Below the pieces are notes generated by a model. That model was not told where the DNA came from, searched no databases, and saw only the letters and a list, made by a program, of their open reading frames with translations. The position numbers and the translations under genes were made by a program. From assembly GCF_042879035.1 (NCBI RefSeq), contig NZ_JBIAOU010000013.1, positions 62,001-126,000 on the forward strand: a DNA stretch of 64,000 bases, given 5' to 3'. Below, piece after piece: positions 17,414 to 27,316 of the stretch (position 1 is its first letter; the number at the start of each line of letters is the position of its first letter). The stretch is from Rhodococcus_G sp042879035 (GTDB taxonomy: Bacteria; Actinomycetota; Actinomycetes; Mycobacteriales; Mycobacteriaceae).

Positions 17414-19006
17414 TCACTCGCCGGGGCCGACGCCCGCCGGATAGCGCGCCAGGCCGTGGTCGATCGCCGCGAGGGACGCCTGGATCCGGTTGCGGACACC
17501 GAGCTTGCCGTAGATCCGCTCGACGTGGTTGCGCACGGTCTTCTCCGAGATGACGAACTGCGCAGCGATCTCCCGGTTCGTGTATCCCTGCGCCACCAAC
17601 CGCAGCACCTGCACCTCCCGGTCGGTGAGCCCGGCCGGCCACGAGCTGCGGCGCGCGGCACGATGGCCGGCGGCGGCCAGGACGGCGTCCACCGCCTCGG
17701 GCTCGAGTCGACCCGCCCGGGCGTCGCCGCGCACCACCTCCGCAGCCTCGTCCGGGGTGTACGCCGGCCGGTACGGTCGCGGTTCGCGCAGACGCTGGTA
17801 CGCGTCGGCCGCAGCGAGCATCCGCGCCGCGGGATCCAGGTCCGCCGCGGTGGTACCCCGCGGAAACCCGCTGCCGTCGAGCCTCTCCCGATGCGCCGCC
17901 GCCACCGCCACGACGTCCGCGAGGCCCTCGACCCGGCTGAGGATTCGCCCCGTCAGATACGGGTACAGCCGCACCCGCTCCCACTCGGACGCCGTCAGCG
18001 CCCCCGACTTCTCCCAGATCCGGTTCGACACCCCCATCCGCCCGAGGCCGTGCACCAGCCCCGCCCGGTACAGCCGCCGCTGCTCCCCGTCCGACATCCC
18101 ACGATGCCGCGCGGCCGCGCGCGCCGACTCCGCGACCGCCCGCGAATGGCCGAGCAGATACGGGCACTTGAGGTCGACGAACTCCCCCATCGCGCCGAGG
18201 AACGCGTCGAGCTCGTCGCCGCTCAGCCTCCGGTCGCGGTCCGGGGCCTGATCGAGCGCCTCCGACCACACGTCGCAGTCGAGCAGGCCGCCGGTGATCT
18301 CCGCGGCGTCGGCGACGAACGCGTCGACCACCCGCGGACAGAACTGGCTGCCGCGGCGGGCCCGGACGACCTCCACCGAGCGGACCGGTCCCCCGGCCCG
18401 CAGGTGCACCTCGGCGACGTCGGCGACCGCGACCATCCGCGACGGCAGCGGGATCGCGTCACCGCGGACGCCGGCGGGCAGCCCCCTGCCGTCCCACCGC
18501 TCGAAGGTGAACGCGAGCGCCTCGCCGACCTGCCCGTCCAGCCCGACGCGGTCGGCGAGCACCCGCGCCGAGGCGCAGTGCGAGGAGATCAGGTCCGTGA
18601 GCCGGGACCGGGCGGTCACGGTGAACGCGACGGCGCGCAGCCCCCGCGTCCACGCCGACGCGTCCTCGCCGGCGTGCCGCAGGATCAGTCGCAGCATCGG
18701 CACACCGACCATCTCGATGTCATAGGTGTCGGCGCGGAACGCGATGTCGTCGCCGACGAGCGCGGCGAGCTCGTGGGAGTCGGCGTGGCATCCGATCCAG
18801 CCGACGAGGGTGCCGTAGTAGGCGGCGCCGCGGTCCGCGGCGCCGACCCCGATCCGGTCCGCGAGCCGCGTCGCGATCAGGGACGAGCGCAGCATGTGCT
18901 CCATCGGCTGACCGAGCCCGAGGTCGATCGCCAGCGACAGCGCCGCGAGCAGTTCCGCACTCGTGGGGGCGTCCACACGCTTCGGAGCCGCATCCGTCCG
19001 GTCCAC
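17414..19006 (-). CDS. Double HD-domain protein with C-terminal LuxR DNA-binding domain
   Basis: The protein has 530 residues. Two HD-GYP-like segments are visible: the first ends with FERWDGRGLPAG near 167-178, the second has LVHGLGRMG near 313 and HRERLDGSGFPRG near 372. The canonical metal-binding HD pair is changed (HG in the second copy), so phosphodiesterase activity is doubtful and a sensory role is possible. A LuxR-type helix-turn-helix is at about 459-520 (LTDREVQVLRLVAQGYTNREIAAQ, then SEKTVRNHVERIYGKLGV). GTG 19006 is the likely start. It heads the operon with the DsrE-like, hydrolase and kinase genes, which it may regulate (inference). Confidence 0.85.
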   Translation of the reverse strand: MDRTDAAPKRVDAPTSAELLAALSLAIDLGLGQPMEHMLRSSLIATRLADRIGVGAADRGAAYYGTLVGWIGCHADSHELAALVGDDIAFRADTYDIEMVGVPMLRLILRHAGEDASAWTRGLRAVAFTVTARSRLTDLISSHCASARVLADRVGLDGQVGEALAFTFERWDGRGLPAGVRGDAIPLPSRMVAVADVAEVHLRAGGPVRSVEVVRARRGSQFCPRVVDAFVADAAEITGGLLDCDVWSEALDQAPDRDRRLSGDELDAFLGAMGEFVDLKCPYLLGHSRAVAESARAAARHRGMSDGEQRRLYRAGLVHGLGRMGVSNRIWEKSGALTASEWERVRLYPYLTGRILSRVEGLADVVAVAAAHRERLDGSGFPRGTTAADLDPAARMLAAADAYQRLREPRPYRPAYTPDEAAEVVRGDARAGRLEPEAVDAVLAAAGHRAARRSSWPAGLTDREVQVLRLVAQGYTNREIAAQFVISEKTVRNHVERIYGKLGVRNRIQASLAAIDHGLARYPAGVGPGE

Positions 19007-19043
19007 GGCACCATTCTCACCCCGCCGCCGACTCCGCTCAGCG

Positions 19044-19084
19044 CAACGGCGCCGACCCCGCTGCTCGCGGGATCGGCGCCGTTG
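19044..19084 (-). terminator. Terminator after mycolyltransferase 2
   Basis: An 18-position stem with one mismatch (19044-19061 with 19067-19084, core ACGGCGCCGA) has a 5-base loop. It lies between the mycolyltransferase 2 stop and the HD/LuxR start, separating the two transcription units. Confidence 0.75.
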
Positions 19085-19107
19085 GCGGTCAGCCGGACGT
19101 CAGTGCG

Positions 19108-20130
19108 TCAGATGCCGAGCGTGTTGGCGATCCACGGCCACGACTTGTGCAGGTCGTCCTCCCAGTAGCCCCACGAGTGGGTGCCGTTCGGGCGGAAGTC
19201 GAAGGTCGCGGGGATCTGCAACTCCTCGAGGCGCTTGGCCAGGTTGGTCGTGCACAGCAGCGTCGCGCCCTCGATGGCGCCGCCGAGCAGCATCTGGTTG
19301 GCCAGCGCGGCCGGGCTGCCTGCCTGCTCGACGGTCTCGTGCGGGCCGGGCAGGCCGTTGCCGGTCGAGACGTAGATCTGGGTGCCGCGCAGCTTCTCGG
19401 CGTTGACGACCGGGTCGTTCTCGACCCACGCCGGGTCGTCCGTCGGTCCCCACATGTTCAGGGTGTCGCCGCCGCCGCGGGACTCGACGACGAGCTTGAT
19501 GTAGGTCTGGCCGGCCTCGGTGCTGGTCTCGGCGCAGCCGCTGTAGCCGGCGACGCTCTTGTACAGGCCCGGTGCCTTGATCGCCAGGTTCAGGACACTG
19601 GTTCCGGTCATCGAGATCGCGGCCAGCGAGTTCACGCCGTTGCCGTCGAACGCGGTGTCGATGATCGGCGGGAGCTCTTCGGTCAGGAAGGTCGTCCACT
19701 TGTTGCGGCCGAGCTTCGGATCGTCGTTACGCCAGTCGGTGTAGTAGCTGAACGCACCGCCGACGGGGGTGACGACGTTGACGGGCTTGTCGGCCATGAA
19801 CTCGGCGACATCGGTCCGGCGCTGCCAGGTCGCGGAGTCCTCGCCGCCGCCTGCACCGTTGAGCAGGTACAGGGTCGGACGCGGCACGCTGGTGTCGGCG
19901 GGCAGCTGGATCTTGACCGGGATGGTCTTGTCCATCGACGCGGAGTAGACGTAGGCGGTGACCTCACGGCCCGTGCCGTCGATGCGCTCGAGCTTGGATC
20001 CGTTCGGCGCAACCGCTTCGGGTTCGGCGTTCGCGACGGCGCCGACACCGAGCAGCGGGAGGACGGTCAGCGCGGCCGTGACGGCCGCGATGCGGCCGAA
20101 ACGTCGGCCGGATCCACGAAACTTGGGCAT
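19108..20130 (-). CDS. Secreted mycolyltransferase (antigen-85 type), copy 2
   Basis: The predicted preprotein has 340 residues. The ATG at 20128-20130 has GGTGGGAAG directly upstream and starts a signal peptide (MPKFRGSGRRFGRIAAVTAAL...) ending at ANA|EP near residue 35. Long stretches match copy 1 at 10457-11488: TLYLLNGAGGGEDSATWQ, GGAFSYYTDW and the C-terminal GTHSWGYW (His318). The nucleophile elbow reads AISMTG with Ser173, so the usual first glycine is alanine. It should transfer mycolates at the cell envelope, possibly with different acceptor preference. Confidence 0.88.
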   Translation of the reverse strand: MPKFRGSGRRFGRIAAVTAALTVLPLLGVGAVANAEPEAVAPNGSKLERIDGTGREVTAYVYSASMDKTIPVKIQLPADTSVPRPTLYLLNGAGGGEDSATWQRRTDVAEFMADKPVNVVTPVGGAFSYYTDWRNDDPKLGRNKWTTFLTEELPPIIDTAFDGNGVNSLAAISMTGTSVLNLAIKAPGLYKSVAGYSGCAETSTEAGQTYIKLVVESRGGGDTLNMWGPTDDPAWVENDPVVNAEKLRGTQIYVSTGNGLPGPHETVEQAGSPAALANQMLLGGAIEGATLLCTTNLAKRLEELQIPATFDFRPNGTHSWGYWEDDLHKSWPWIANTLGI

Positions 20131-20467
20131 CTTCCCACCTTGATCTGTTGACGTCGTGCCGTCAGCTTGTCGTTCGTATGTCTCGAGCCAGTCGTGCACA
20201 AGGTCTCGATTCGGAAATGGCTCGCCCTGCGTATATACAGCATCGTGGCCCCACCGTTACACCCGTGGGGCCCCGAACGTGCAGTGCGCGGACAGTCTCA
20301 CCGAGAGTGTGCCGGGTTGTCACGGGAATCGTCAAAGTGAGGAACGGAACTCACCCGACCGACCGACGTCCCGTGCACCGGACGCCGCGAGGCCGGCCCA
20401 CCGTTCGGTGGACCGGCCTCGCAGGGAACCGGGTGGGACGATCACGTCGTCCCGTGCGGGCCTGGAC
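20131..20467. other. Intergenic region between groEL and mycolyltransferase 2
   Basis: These 337 bases separate two minus-strand genes. The side near 20468 carries two hairpins for groEL termination. The rest should hold the mycolyltransferase promoter, but no convincing -35/-10 pair stands out. No further gene is supported. Confidence 0.5.
20387..20422 (-). terminator. Hairpin downstream of groEL
   Basis: A 16-position stem with one mismatch (20387-20402 with 20407-20422, core GCGAGGCCGG) has a 4-base loop. A smaller 7-bp hairpin (GGGACGA / TCGTCCC, 20435-20453) lies between it and the groEL stop. Confidence 0.65.
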
Positions 20468-22090
<1,623 letters not shown>

Positions 22091-22261
22091 TGCGAAGTGA
22101 TCCTCCGGATTGGGGGTGACACACAAGGCGACCGCTCGTCGGGTCACCTCACTTGCGCGCAGGGGCCACCGCTGGGGTTGCGCCCTGTTCACTCGGCCAG
22201 GTTCGGTGCCCGCGACGGACGACCGGGGGTGTCGATGGATCCCGGTCTCACCGTCCCGACC

Positions 22262-22286
22262 TGGCACTCGCGTGTTGCGAGTGCCA
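22262..22286 (-). promoter_or_regulatory. CIRCE element 1 (HrcA operator) upstream of groEL
   Basis: TGGCACTC-N9-GAGTGCCA fits the CIRCE consensus TTAGCACTC-N9-GAGTGCTAA with the exact nine-base spacing. It lies about 170 bases upstream of the groEL start. HrcA binding here would repress groEL until heat shock. Confidence 0.85.
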
Positions 22287-22295
22287 AGTGCATTT

Positions 22296-22322
22296 TTAGC
22301 ACTCGCCCGGGTCGAGTGCAAG
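22296..22322 (-). promoter_or_regulatory. CIRCE element 2 (HrcA operator) upstream of groEL
   Basis: TTAGCACTC-N9-GAGTGCAAG has a perfect left half and one substituted base in the right half (GAGTGCtAa becomes GAGTGCaAg). It follows element 1 by nine bases. The pair probably brackets the groEL promoter. Confidence 0.85.
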
Positions 22323-22351
22323 GTTTCGGCGGTCCGCCGCGAGCCCCCGCG

Positions 22352-22873
22352 TCAGCGGATCAGGCAGACGGCGCCAGTGTTCAGGTTGACCGCGAACGAG
22401 AGCGGGCCCACGCAGTTCACCCCCGCCGACGCGGCGGTGGCACCCGACCCCCAACCGGCCAGCGCGAACGTCACGTCACCGTTGTCGGTGCGGGCGTGCG
22501 CGATACCGCCACCGATGGCGTACGCATGCGCCTGACCCGCGACCTTCGACGAGCTGAGCGCGACGCCGTAACCCGTCGCGAACGTGTCGGCGGCGCCGCC
22601 CTCCGACACACTGACGGCGGTCCCGCTGTCGGTTGCGCCGGCGTTCGCGCTGCCCCCGTTGGTCGCGGTGGCGCCGCAGCTGGCGTCACCGATCACGCGG
22701 ATGTCGTTGGCCGACGGCGGCGAGACGCAGTCCACCCGCGCAGCCGACGCGACACCGGTACCCGCGACGGCGAGTCCACCTGTCACCGCCACACCGGTTG
22801 CGATCGACGCGACGATCCGCGCGGCGCGGCCGCGGAAGAAGGACAGGGAACGGGAACGGGACACGGTGCGCAC
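22352..22873 (-). CDS. Secreted alanine/glycine-rich protein of unknown function
   Basis: The predicted preprotein has 173 residues, with an arginine-rich N-terminus and a signal peptide cleaved at ASA|AR near residue 44. The mature part is Ala/Gly/Thr-rich, with four cysteines (two near the start, NC and VC near the end) that could form two disulfides. I do not recognise the family with certainty; similar small secreted proteins occur in Rhodococcus and Nocardia. It lies upstream of groEL on the same strand, with the CIRCE pair in between. Confidence 0.65.
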   Translation of the reverse strand: MRTVSRSRSLSFFRGRAARIVASIATGVAVTGGLAVAGTGVASAARVDCVSPPSANDIRVIGDASCGATATNGGSANAGATDSGTAVSVSEGGAADTFATGYGVALSSSKVAGQAHAYAIGGGIAHARTDNGDVTFALAGWGSGATAASAGVNCVGPLSFAVNLNTGAVCLIR

Positions 22874-23027
22874 GGAACTCCTCGGGCAGCGGTGAACGAC
22901 TGTGCCGTCGACCGTAGCCGAAATCCGGTCGGCGAACGGCCAGGATGACAGCGATTCGTAGCATCGAAAAGGAAACGGATCTCCGGCGGCGACGCGCCCG
23001 GTGATCTCGGGCGCCCGGAGGACGCGC

Positions 23028-23804
23028 TCACCCCCGCGCGGGCTTCTCCGCCACCACGAAGATCCGCGTGAAGGGAAACACCGTCCCGTACTCGCGGCGC
23101 GGATACGCCGCCCGCAGCTTCGCGCCGTACTCGGCTTCGAACTCGGCCGCGTCGGCGGCGGACAGCAGGCCGACCACCGGCCGCAGCGCGGTGCCCCGCA
23201 CCCAGTCGAGGACGGGGTCGGGCCCGGACAGGACGTGCTGGTACTCCGTACGCCAGGCCGAGACCCGCAGCCCGGCCGCGATCAGCAACTCGAGATAGTC
23301 GGACGGCTCCGCGACCCGACCCTCGTTGCGCTGCACCCCACCGAGGCGGTCACGCCAGCGGGTCGACTCGGCCACCTCCCGCAGCAACCGGTGCGACGGC
23401 GCATCGAAGTTGGCGGGCACCTGGAAGGCGAGCCAGCCCGCCGGCTCGAGCTCGTCGGCCCAGCGCCGCAACAGGTCGCGATGCGTCGGCACCCACTGCA
23501 GCAGCGCATTGCTCACCAGGACGTCGGTGCCGACCGCCGAGAACTCCTCCGCGGCGCCGAGCACGAACTCCGGGTTCGGCAGATCGTGGGCGGTGGCCGC
23601 GGCGATCATCTCCGGCGAGGAGTCCACCCCGAGGACATTCGCCCCCGGCCAGCGCGCCACCAACGTCGCAGTCAGGTCACCCGCACCGCACCCGAGGTCG
23701 ACGACGCGGCGCGGGTCCGTGGCGCCGATGCGGCCGACCAGGTCGAAGAACGGACGGCTGCGCTCCGACTCGAAAAGCGAGTACTGGACCGGATCCCACT
23801 GCAC
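23028..23804 (-). CDS. tam: Trans-aconitate 2-methyltransferase-like SAM enzyme
   Basis: The protein has 258 residues from GTG 23802-23804, which has GGAGGA four bases upstream; the frame is open further but lacks another good start. VQWDPVQYSLFESERSRPFFDL at the N-terminus, SAM motif VVDLGCGAGDLT, NALLQWVPTHRDLL and FQVPANFDAPSH match trans-aconitate methyltransferases closely. The enzyme methylates trans-aconitate, a spontaneous by-product that inhibits aconitase. It is followed by no obviously related gene. Confidence 0.85.
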   Translation of the reverse strand: MQWDPVQYSLFESERSRPFFDLVGRIGATDPRRVVDLGCGAGDLTATLVARWPGANVLGVDSSPEMIAAATAHDLPNPEFVLGAAEEFSAVGTDVLVSNALLQWVPTHRDLLRRWADELEPAGWLAFQVPANFDAPSHRLLREVAESTRWRDRLGGVQRNEGRVAEPSDYLELLIAAGLRVSAWRTEYQHVLSGPDPVLDWVRGTALRPVVGLLSAADAAEFEAEYGAKLRAAYPRREYGTVFPFTRIFVVAEKPARG

Positions 23805-23884
23805 GGCTTCCTCCGCTTCTCGTCCGCTCACCGCCGCCGTCGCCCGACGCGGGAACACCCGGCAACCGCCGCGTCGGGTCGAGC

Positions 23885-24664
23885 CTACGGATCGAGTTCG
23901 TCGAGCAGGGCGGGGAGATCGGCAACGGAGTCGATCACGTGGTCGGGCGGCCGCGGCGCCGACACCAGGACCGCGGGCCGGAACTTGCCGGTGCGGACCA
24001 GTACCCCGATCAATCCGACGTACTGCGCGGCGAGAACGTCGTTGACGAGGTCGTCGCCGATCATGACGGTCCGTTCGGGATCGCTGCCCATCAGTGCGGC
24101 CGCGGTGGTGAACCCGGTCGGCGCCGGTTTGCCGATCACCGTGGCCCGCGCGTCCCCCGCGGCCTCGAGTCCGCACAGGTAGGCGCCGGTGTCGATGCGG
24201 AGTCCGTCCTCGGTCGCCCAGGTCAGGCCGCCCTGCATCGCGACCACCGGGACGCCGCGCTGCATCAACTCCACCACCCGACTGAGGGTGACGTGGTCGA
24301 ATTCGGGGCCGGCGCCACCGAGCACCACCACCTCGGGGTCCGCGTCGTCGAGCACGACGCCCGTGAGGTCCTCGCCGACGTCCCCGTGATTGACCACCAG
24401 GCAGCGAGCCCCCGGGTAGGTGACCCGCAGGTATTCGGCGGTGAGCGCGGCGGCGGTGACGATCTCGCGGGCGTCGACGTCCATTCCCCGCTCGCGCAGC
24501 GTCGCGGCGATGTCGGCGCGGGTGCGCGACGTGGTGTTGGTGAGGAAGGCGACGGGCAGCGACCGGTCGCGGACCGCACGCAGGGCGTCCGCAGCACCCG
24601 GTATCGGTCGCCACGACGTGACGAGGACCCCGTCTATGTCGAACAGCACGCCGTCGACGCTCAC
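23885..24664 (-). CDS. HAD-superfamily (class IIA) phosphatase
   Basis: The protein has 259 residues with the four HAD motifs: DIDGVL (nucleophile Asp9, Asp11), FLTNTTSRT, lysine in IGKPAP, and MIGDDLVNDVLAAQ. The cap between motifs II and III is of the NagD type. The substrate cannot be read; relatives hydrolyse small sugar phosphates or nucleotides. The start is GTG at 24662-24664. Confidence 0.85.
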   Translation of the reverse strand: MSVDGVLFDIDGVLVTSWRPIPGAADALRAVRDRSLPVAFLTNTTSRTRADIAATLRERGMDVDAREIVTAAALTAEYLRVTYPGARCLVVNHGDVGEDLTGVVLDDADPEVVVLGGAGPEFDHVTLSRVVELMQRGVPVVAMQGGLTWATEDGLRIDTGAYLCGLEAAGDARATVIGKPAPTGFTTAAALMGSDPERTVMIGDDLVNDVLAAQYVGLIGVLVRTGKFRPAVLVSAPRPPDHVIDSVADLPALLDELDP

Positions 24665-24737
24665 CGGATCAGTATGCCCGGCTCGCCGCCGCCCCCGAAC
24701 AGGACGCGCTCGGATCGTTGCACCGCGGGACGCTGCC

Positions 24738-24902
24738 TCAGCGGAGGAACCGCCCTCGCAGCAGGTCGTCGACCTCGCGCGGGGTGAGCAGCCGCTCGAG
24801 ACGTTCGCTGGGCCACACCGGTCGCCGGCCGCGACTGCGCTGGATCGGCAGCAGTGGCAGCGAGGGTCGAGGGGTCGAGTGCAGGGCGTCTGGGATCTTC
24901 AC
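24738..24902 (-). CDS. Possible 54-residue basic protein
   Basis: A GTG at 24900-24902 with GGAG seven bases upstream opens a 54-codon frame with strong GC preference at third positions. The product is basic and proline/leucine/arginine-rich, ending VWPSERLERLLTPREVDDLL and RGRFLR. No in-frame start occurs further upstream before a stop. I recognise no family. It lies between the HAD gene (73 bases downstream) and the divergent SRPBCC gene. The RBS and codon pattern support it; its short length argues for caution. Confidence 0.45.
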   Translation of the reverse strand: MKIPDALHSTPRPSLPLLPIQRSRGRRPVWPSERLERLLTPREVDDLLRGRFLR

Positions 24903-25077
24903 GACGAGCTCCGGGTGAGGGCGCCGACCGAGGGGCGACCGGCGGCGATGTGGTTACCCTGGACATCGCTCGCGGACCGCCGCGCATTACAGCATGGACA
25001 GGACTCTTGACGAACGCCGCCGAGTCCGGAAATCATATGTGACTGACAGTACCGCTAACTCTCGAACCGGAGGCCCC

Positions 25078-25548
25078 GTGACGAACACCCTCGAAGCGAG
25101 CGTCGACATCGACGCCACCCCCGACGCGGTGTGGCAGGTGGTCTCCGACCTCGAACGCATGGGCAGGTGGAGTCCGCAGTGCAAGACGATGAAGGTCTTC
25201 GGCGGACCGATCCGTCGGGGCAGCCGCACGGTCAACGTCAACAGGAAGGGCCGCCTGGTGTGGCCGACCAGCGCCAAGGTGATCCGTTTCGAGCCGGCCC
25301 GGGCCATCGCGTGGCGCGTGACCGAGAACCACACCATCTGGACCTACGAACTCACCCCCACGGAGACCGGCACCCGCGTCACCGAACGTCGCGAGGCCCC
25401 GACCGGAACGACGAAGATCTCGTCCTTCCTCGTCGACAAGTTCATGGGCGGCACCGCCGACTTCGAGGTCTACATGATCGCCGGGATGAACACCACGCTG
25501 TCCCGGATCAAGTCCGAGGTCGAGGCCGCCGCCGCACCCGCACGCTGA
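25078..25548 (+). CDS. SRPBCC (START-like) family protein
   Basis: The protein has 156 residues from GTG 25078, which has GGAGG upstream; an upstream in-frame start at 24994 lacks an RBS. The N-terminus (LEASVDIDATPDAVWQVVSD) and the pattern RMGRWSPQC...IAWRVTENHTIWTYELTP...GTRVTERREA are typical of polyketide-cyclase/dehydrase-like lipid-binding proteins. It is predicted to be cytosolic; the ligand is unknown. Confidence 0.8.
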   Translation: MTNTLEASVDIDATPDAVWQVVSDLERMGRWSPQCKTMKVFGGPIRRGSRTVNVNRKGRLVWPTSAKVIRFEPARAIAWRVTENHTIWTYELTPTETGTRVTERREAPTGTTKISSFLVDKFMGGTADFEVYMIAGMNTTLSRIKSEVEAAAAPAR

Positions 25549-25678
25549 CCGAGGGCCCCACCCGCTCGAACGGACGGATTCTTCGGTGCCGTACTCGCGC
25601 CGTACTCGGCTAGCCTGTGAGTGCCCGCGAGCGACCCCTCGCGCGCGTCGAAGCCGTCACCGACCGTAAGAGGAGCTC

Positions 25679-26392
25679 GTGGCCCGCCGCCCCACCCCCC
25701 TTGGCACTCCGCAACCGACCGGCCTCGCGCACGTAGCCGACCTGGTCCGGACCACGATCCCGCCGCTGCATCCGGCCGGTCTGCCGTTCGTCCTCGGACC
25801 CCTCGCCGTGGCCGCGCTCGGCCGGCGTCGGCCGTGGATCCGCCGCAGCGGACTGCTCGCCGCCGGAGCCTGCGCCGCGTTCTTCCGGCATCCGCACCGG
25901 GTGCCGCCGAACCGGCCGAACGTGGTCGTCTCCCCCGCCGACGGCGAGGTCGCACTCGTCGACAACGCGGTACCGCCGGCCGAACTGGACATGGGCGACC
26001 AGCCCGTTCCCCGGGTCAGCATCTTCCTGTCCGTGCTCGACGTACACGTGCAGCGCAGCCCCGTCGCGGGTGAGGTCCTGCGGGTGGTGCACCGACCGGG
26101 CAAGTTCCTCTCCGCCGACCTCGCCGAGGCGAGCGAGGACAACGAGCGCAACTCGATGCTCCTGCGCACCGACTCCGGCCACGAGGTGGCGGTCGTCCAG
26201 ATCGCCGGCCTGATCGCCCGGCGCATCGTGTGCGACGCCGAGGTCGGCGACCGGCTCCCGATCGGCGACACCTACGGATTGATCCGCTTCGGCTCCCGCG
26301 TCGACACCTACTTCCCCGCGGGCAGCACGCCGATGGTGGAGCGGGGCCAGCGCGCCGTCGGCGCCGAGACCGTCCTCGCCCAGCTGCCGTGA
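25679..26392 (+). CDS. psd: Phosphatidylserine decarboxylase
   Basis: The 237-residue protein is of the short, type-II actinobacterial form. It has FFRHPHRVPP, VVVSPADGEVALVD, FLSVLDVHVQRSPVAGEV and the self-cleavage region LIRFGSRVDTYFP, where the serine becomes the pyruvoyl group. It converts phosphatidylserine to phosphatidylethanolamine at the membrane. GTG 25679 has AGGAG upstream. The stop overlaps the pssA start as GTGA, so substrate-making and substrate-using enzymes are translationally coupled. Confidence 0.92.
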   Translation: MARRPTPLGTPQPTGLAHVADLVRTTIPPLHPAGLPFVLGPLAVAALGRRRPWIRRSGLLAAGACAAFFRHPHRVPPNRPNVVVSPADGEVALVDNAVPPAELDMGDQPVPRVSIFLSVLDVHVQRSPVAGEVLRVVHRPGKFLSADLAEASEDNERNSMLLRTDSGHEVAVVQIAGLIARRIVCDAEVGDRLPIGDTYGLIRFGSRVDTYFPAGSTPMVERGQRAVGAETVLAQLP

Positions 26393-27264
26393 GTCCCCGC
26401 GAGATCGTGTCCACCCGGACTCGCAGCGCGCCCCGCCGCGTCGCGAGCAGTGGCCTTCTGCTGCTGCCGAGCACGCTCACGATCCTGGCGCTGTGCAGCG
26501 GCCTGTCCGCGGTCAAGTTCGCGCTCGAGGGGCAGGCCGGGGTGTCGCTGGCGATGATCGGCGCGGCCGCGGTCCTCGACTCACTCGACGGCCGCATCGC
26601 CCGACTGCTCGACGCGACCACCAAGATCGGCGCCGAACTCGACTCGCTGTCCGACGCCATCTCGTTCGGCGTCGCCCCCGCGCTCGTCCTCTACGTGACG
26701 CTCCTCGACGGCAGCAACGCGGGCTGGATCGTCGCGCTCGTGTTCGCGGTGAGCATCGTGCTGCGCCTGGCACGCTTCAACACCCTCCTCGACGACGACA
26801 CGGCACCGTCGTACACCAGCGAGTTCTTCGTTGGCGTCCCCGCCCCGGCCGGGGCGTTGATCGCGCTCGCCCCGATCGCCGCGTTCGAGCAGTGGGGCGA
26901 GGGCTGGTGGTCGTCGTTCTGGGTGGTGACCGTGTGGACCGTGCTGTCGGCGGCGCTGATCGTCAGCCGGATCCCGACGCTGGCGATGAAGACGTTCTCG
27001 GTGCCGCGCCGGATGGCGGCGGCACTGCTGGTCGGGGTCGCGCTGACGGCGGCCGCGCTGATCACCTACCCGTACATCCTGCTGATCGTGCTGGTGTGCG
27101 CGTACCTCGTGCACATCCCGTTCGCGGTCCGCTCCAAACGCTGGGTCGCCGCCCGCCCGGAGGTGTGGGACGTCAAACCCGCGGAGCGGCGGGCGATCCG
27201 GCGGGTGAGCTCCGACCGCCGCTCCTACAGCCGTCTGGGGCTGCGGCGCCCGAAGGCCCGCTGA
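26389..27264 (+). CDS. pssA: CDP-diacylglycerol-serine O-phosphatidyltransferase
   Basis: The protein has 291 residues. All catalytic positions of the CDP-alcohol phosphatidyltransferase motif are present: Asp64, Asp67-Gly68, Ala71-Arg72, Gly81, Asp85 and Asp89. About six to seven membrane segments follow the short basic N-terminus. It makes phosphatidylserine from CDP-diacylglycerol and serine for the overlapping psd gene. The C-terminal 35 residues are basic and probably cytosolic. Confidence 0.92.
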   Translation: MSPREIVSTRTRSAPRRVASSGLLLLPSTLTILALCSGLSAVKFALEGQAGVSLAMIGAAAVLDSLDGRIARLLDATTKIGAELDSLSDAISFGVAPALVLYVTLLDGSNAGWIVALVFAVSIVLRLARFNTLLDDDTAPSYTSEFFVGVPAPAGALIALAPIAAFEQWGEGWWSSFWVVTVWTVLSAALIVSRIPTLAMKTFSVPRRMAAALLVGVALTAAALITYPYILLIVLVCAYLVHIPFAVRSKRWVAARPEVWDVKPAERRAIRRVSSDRRSYSRLGLRRPKAR

Positions 27265-27316
27265 CGGGTCCCGGACACCCCCGGCGGCCGGGACACATCC
27301 CACTACTGTTGGTCGG

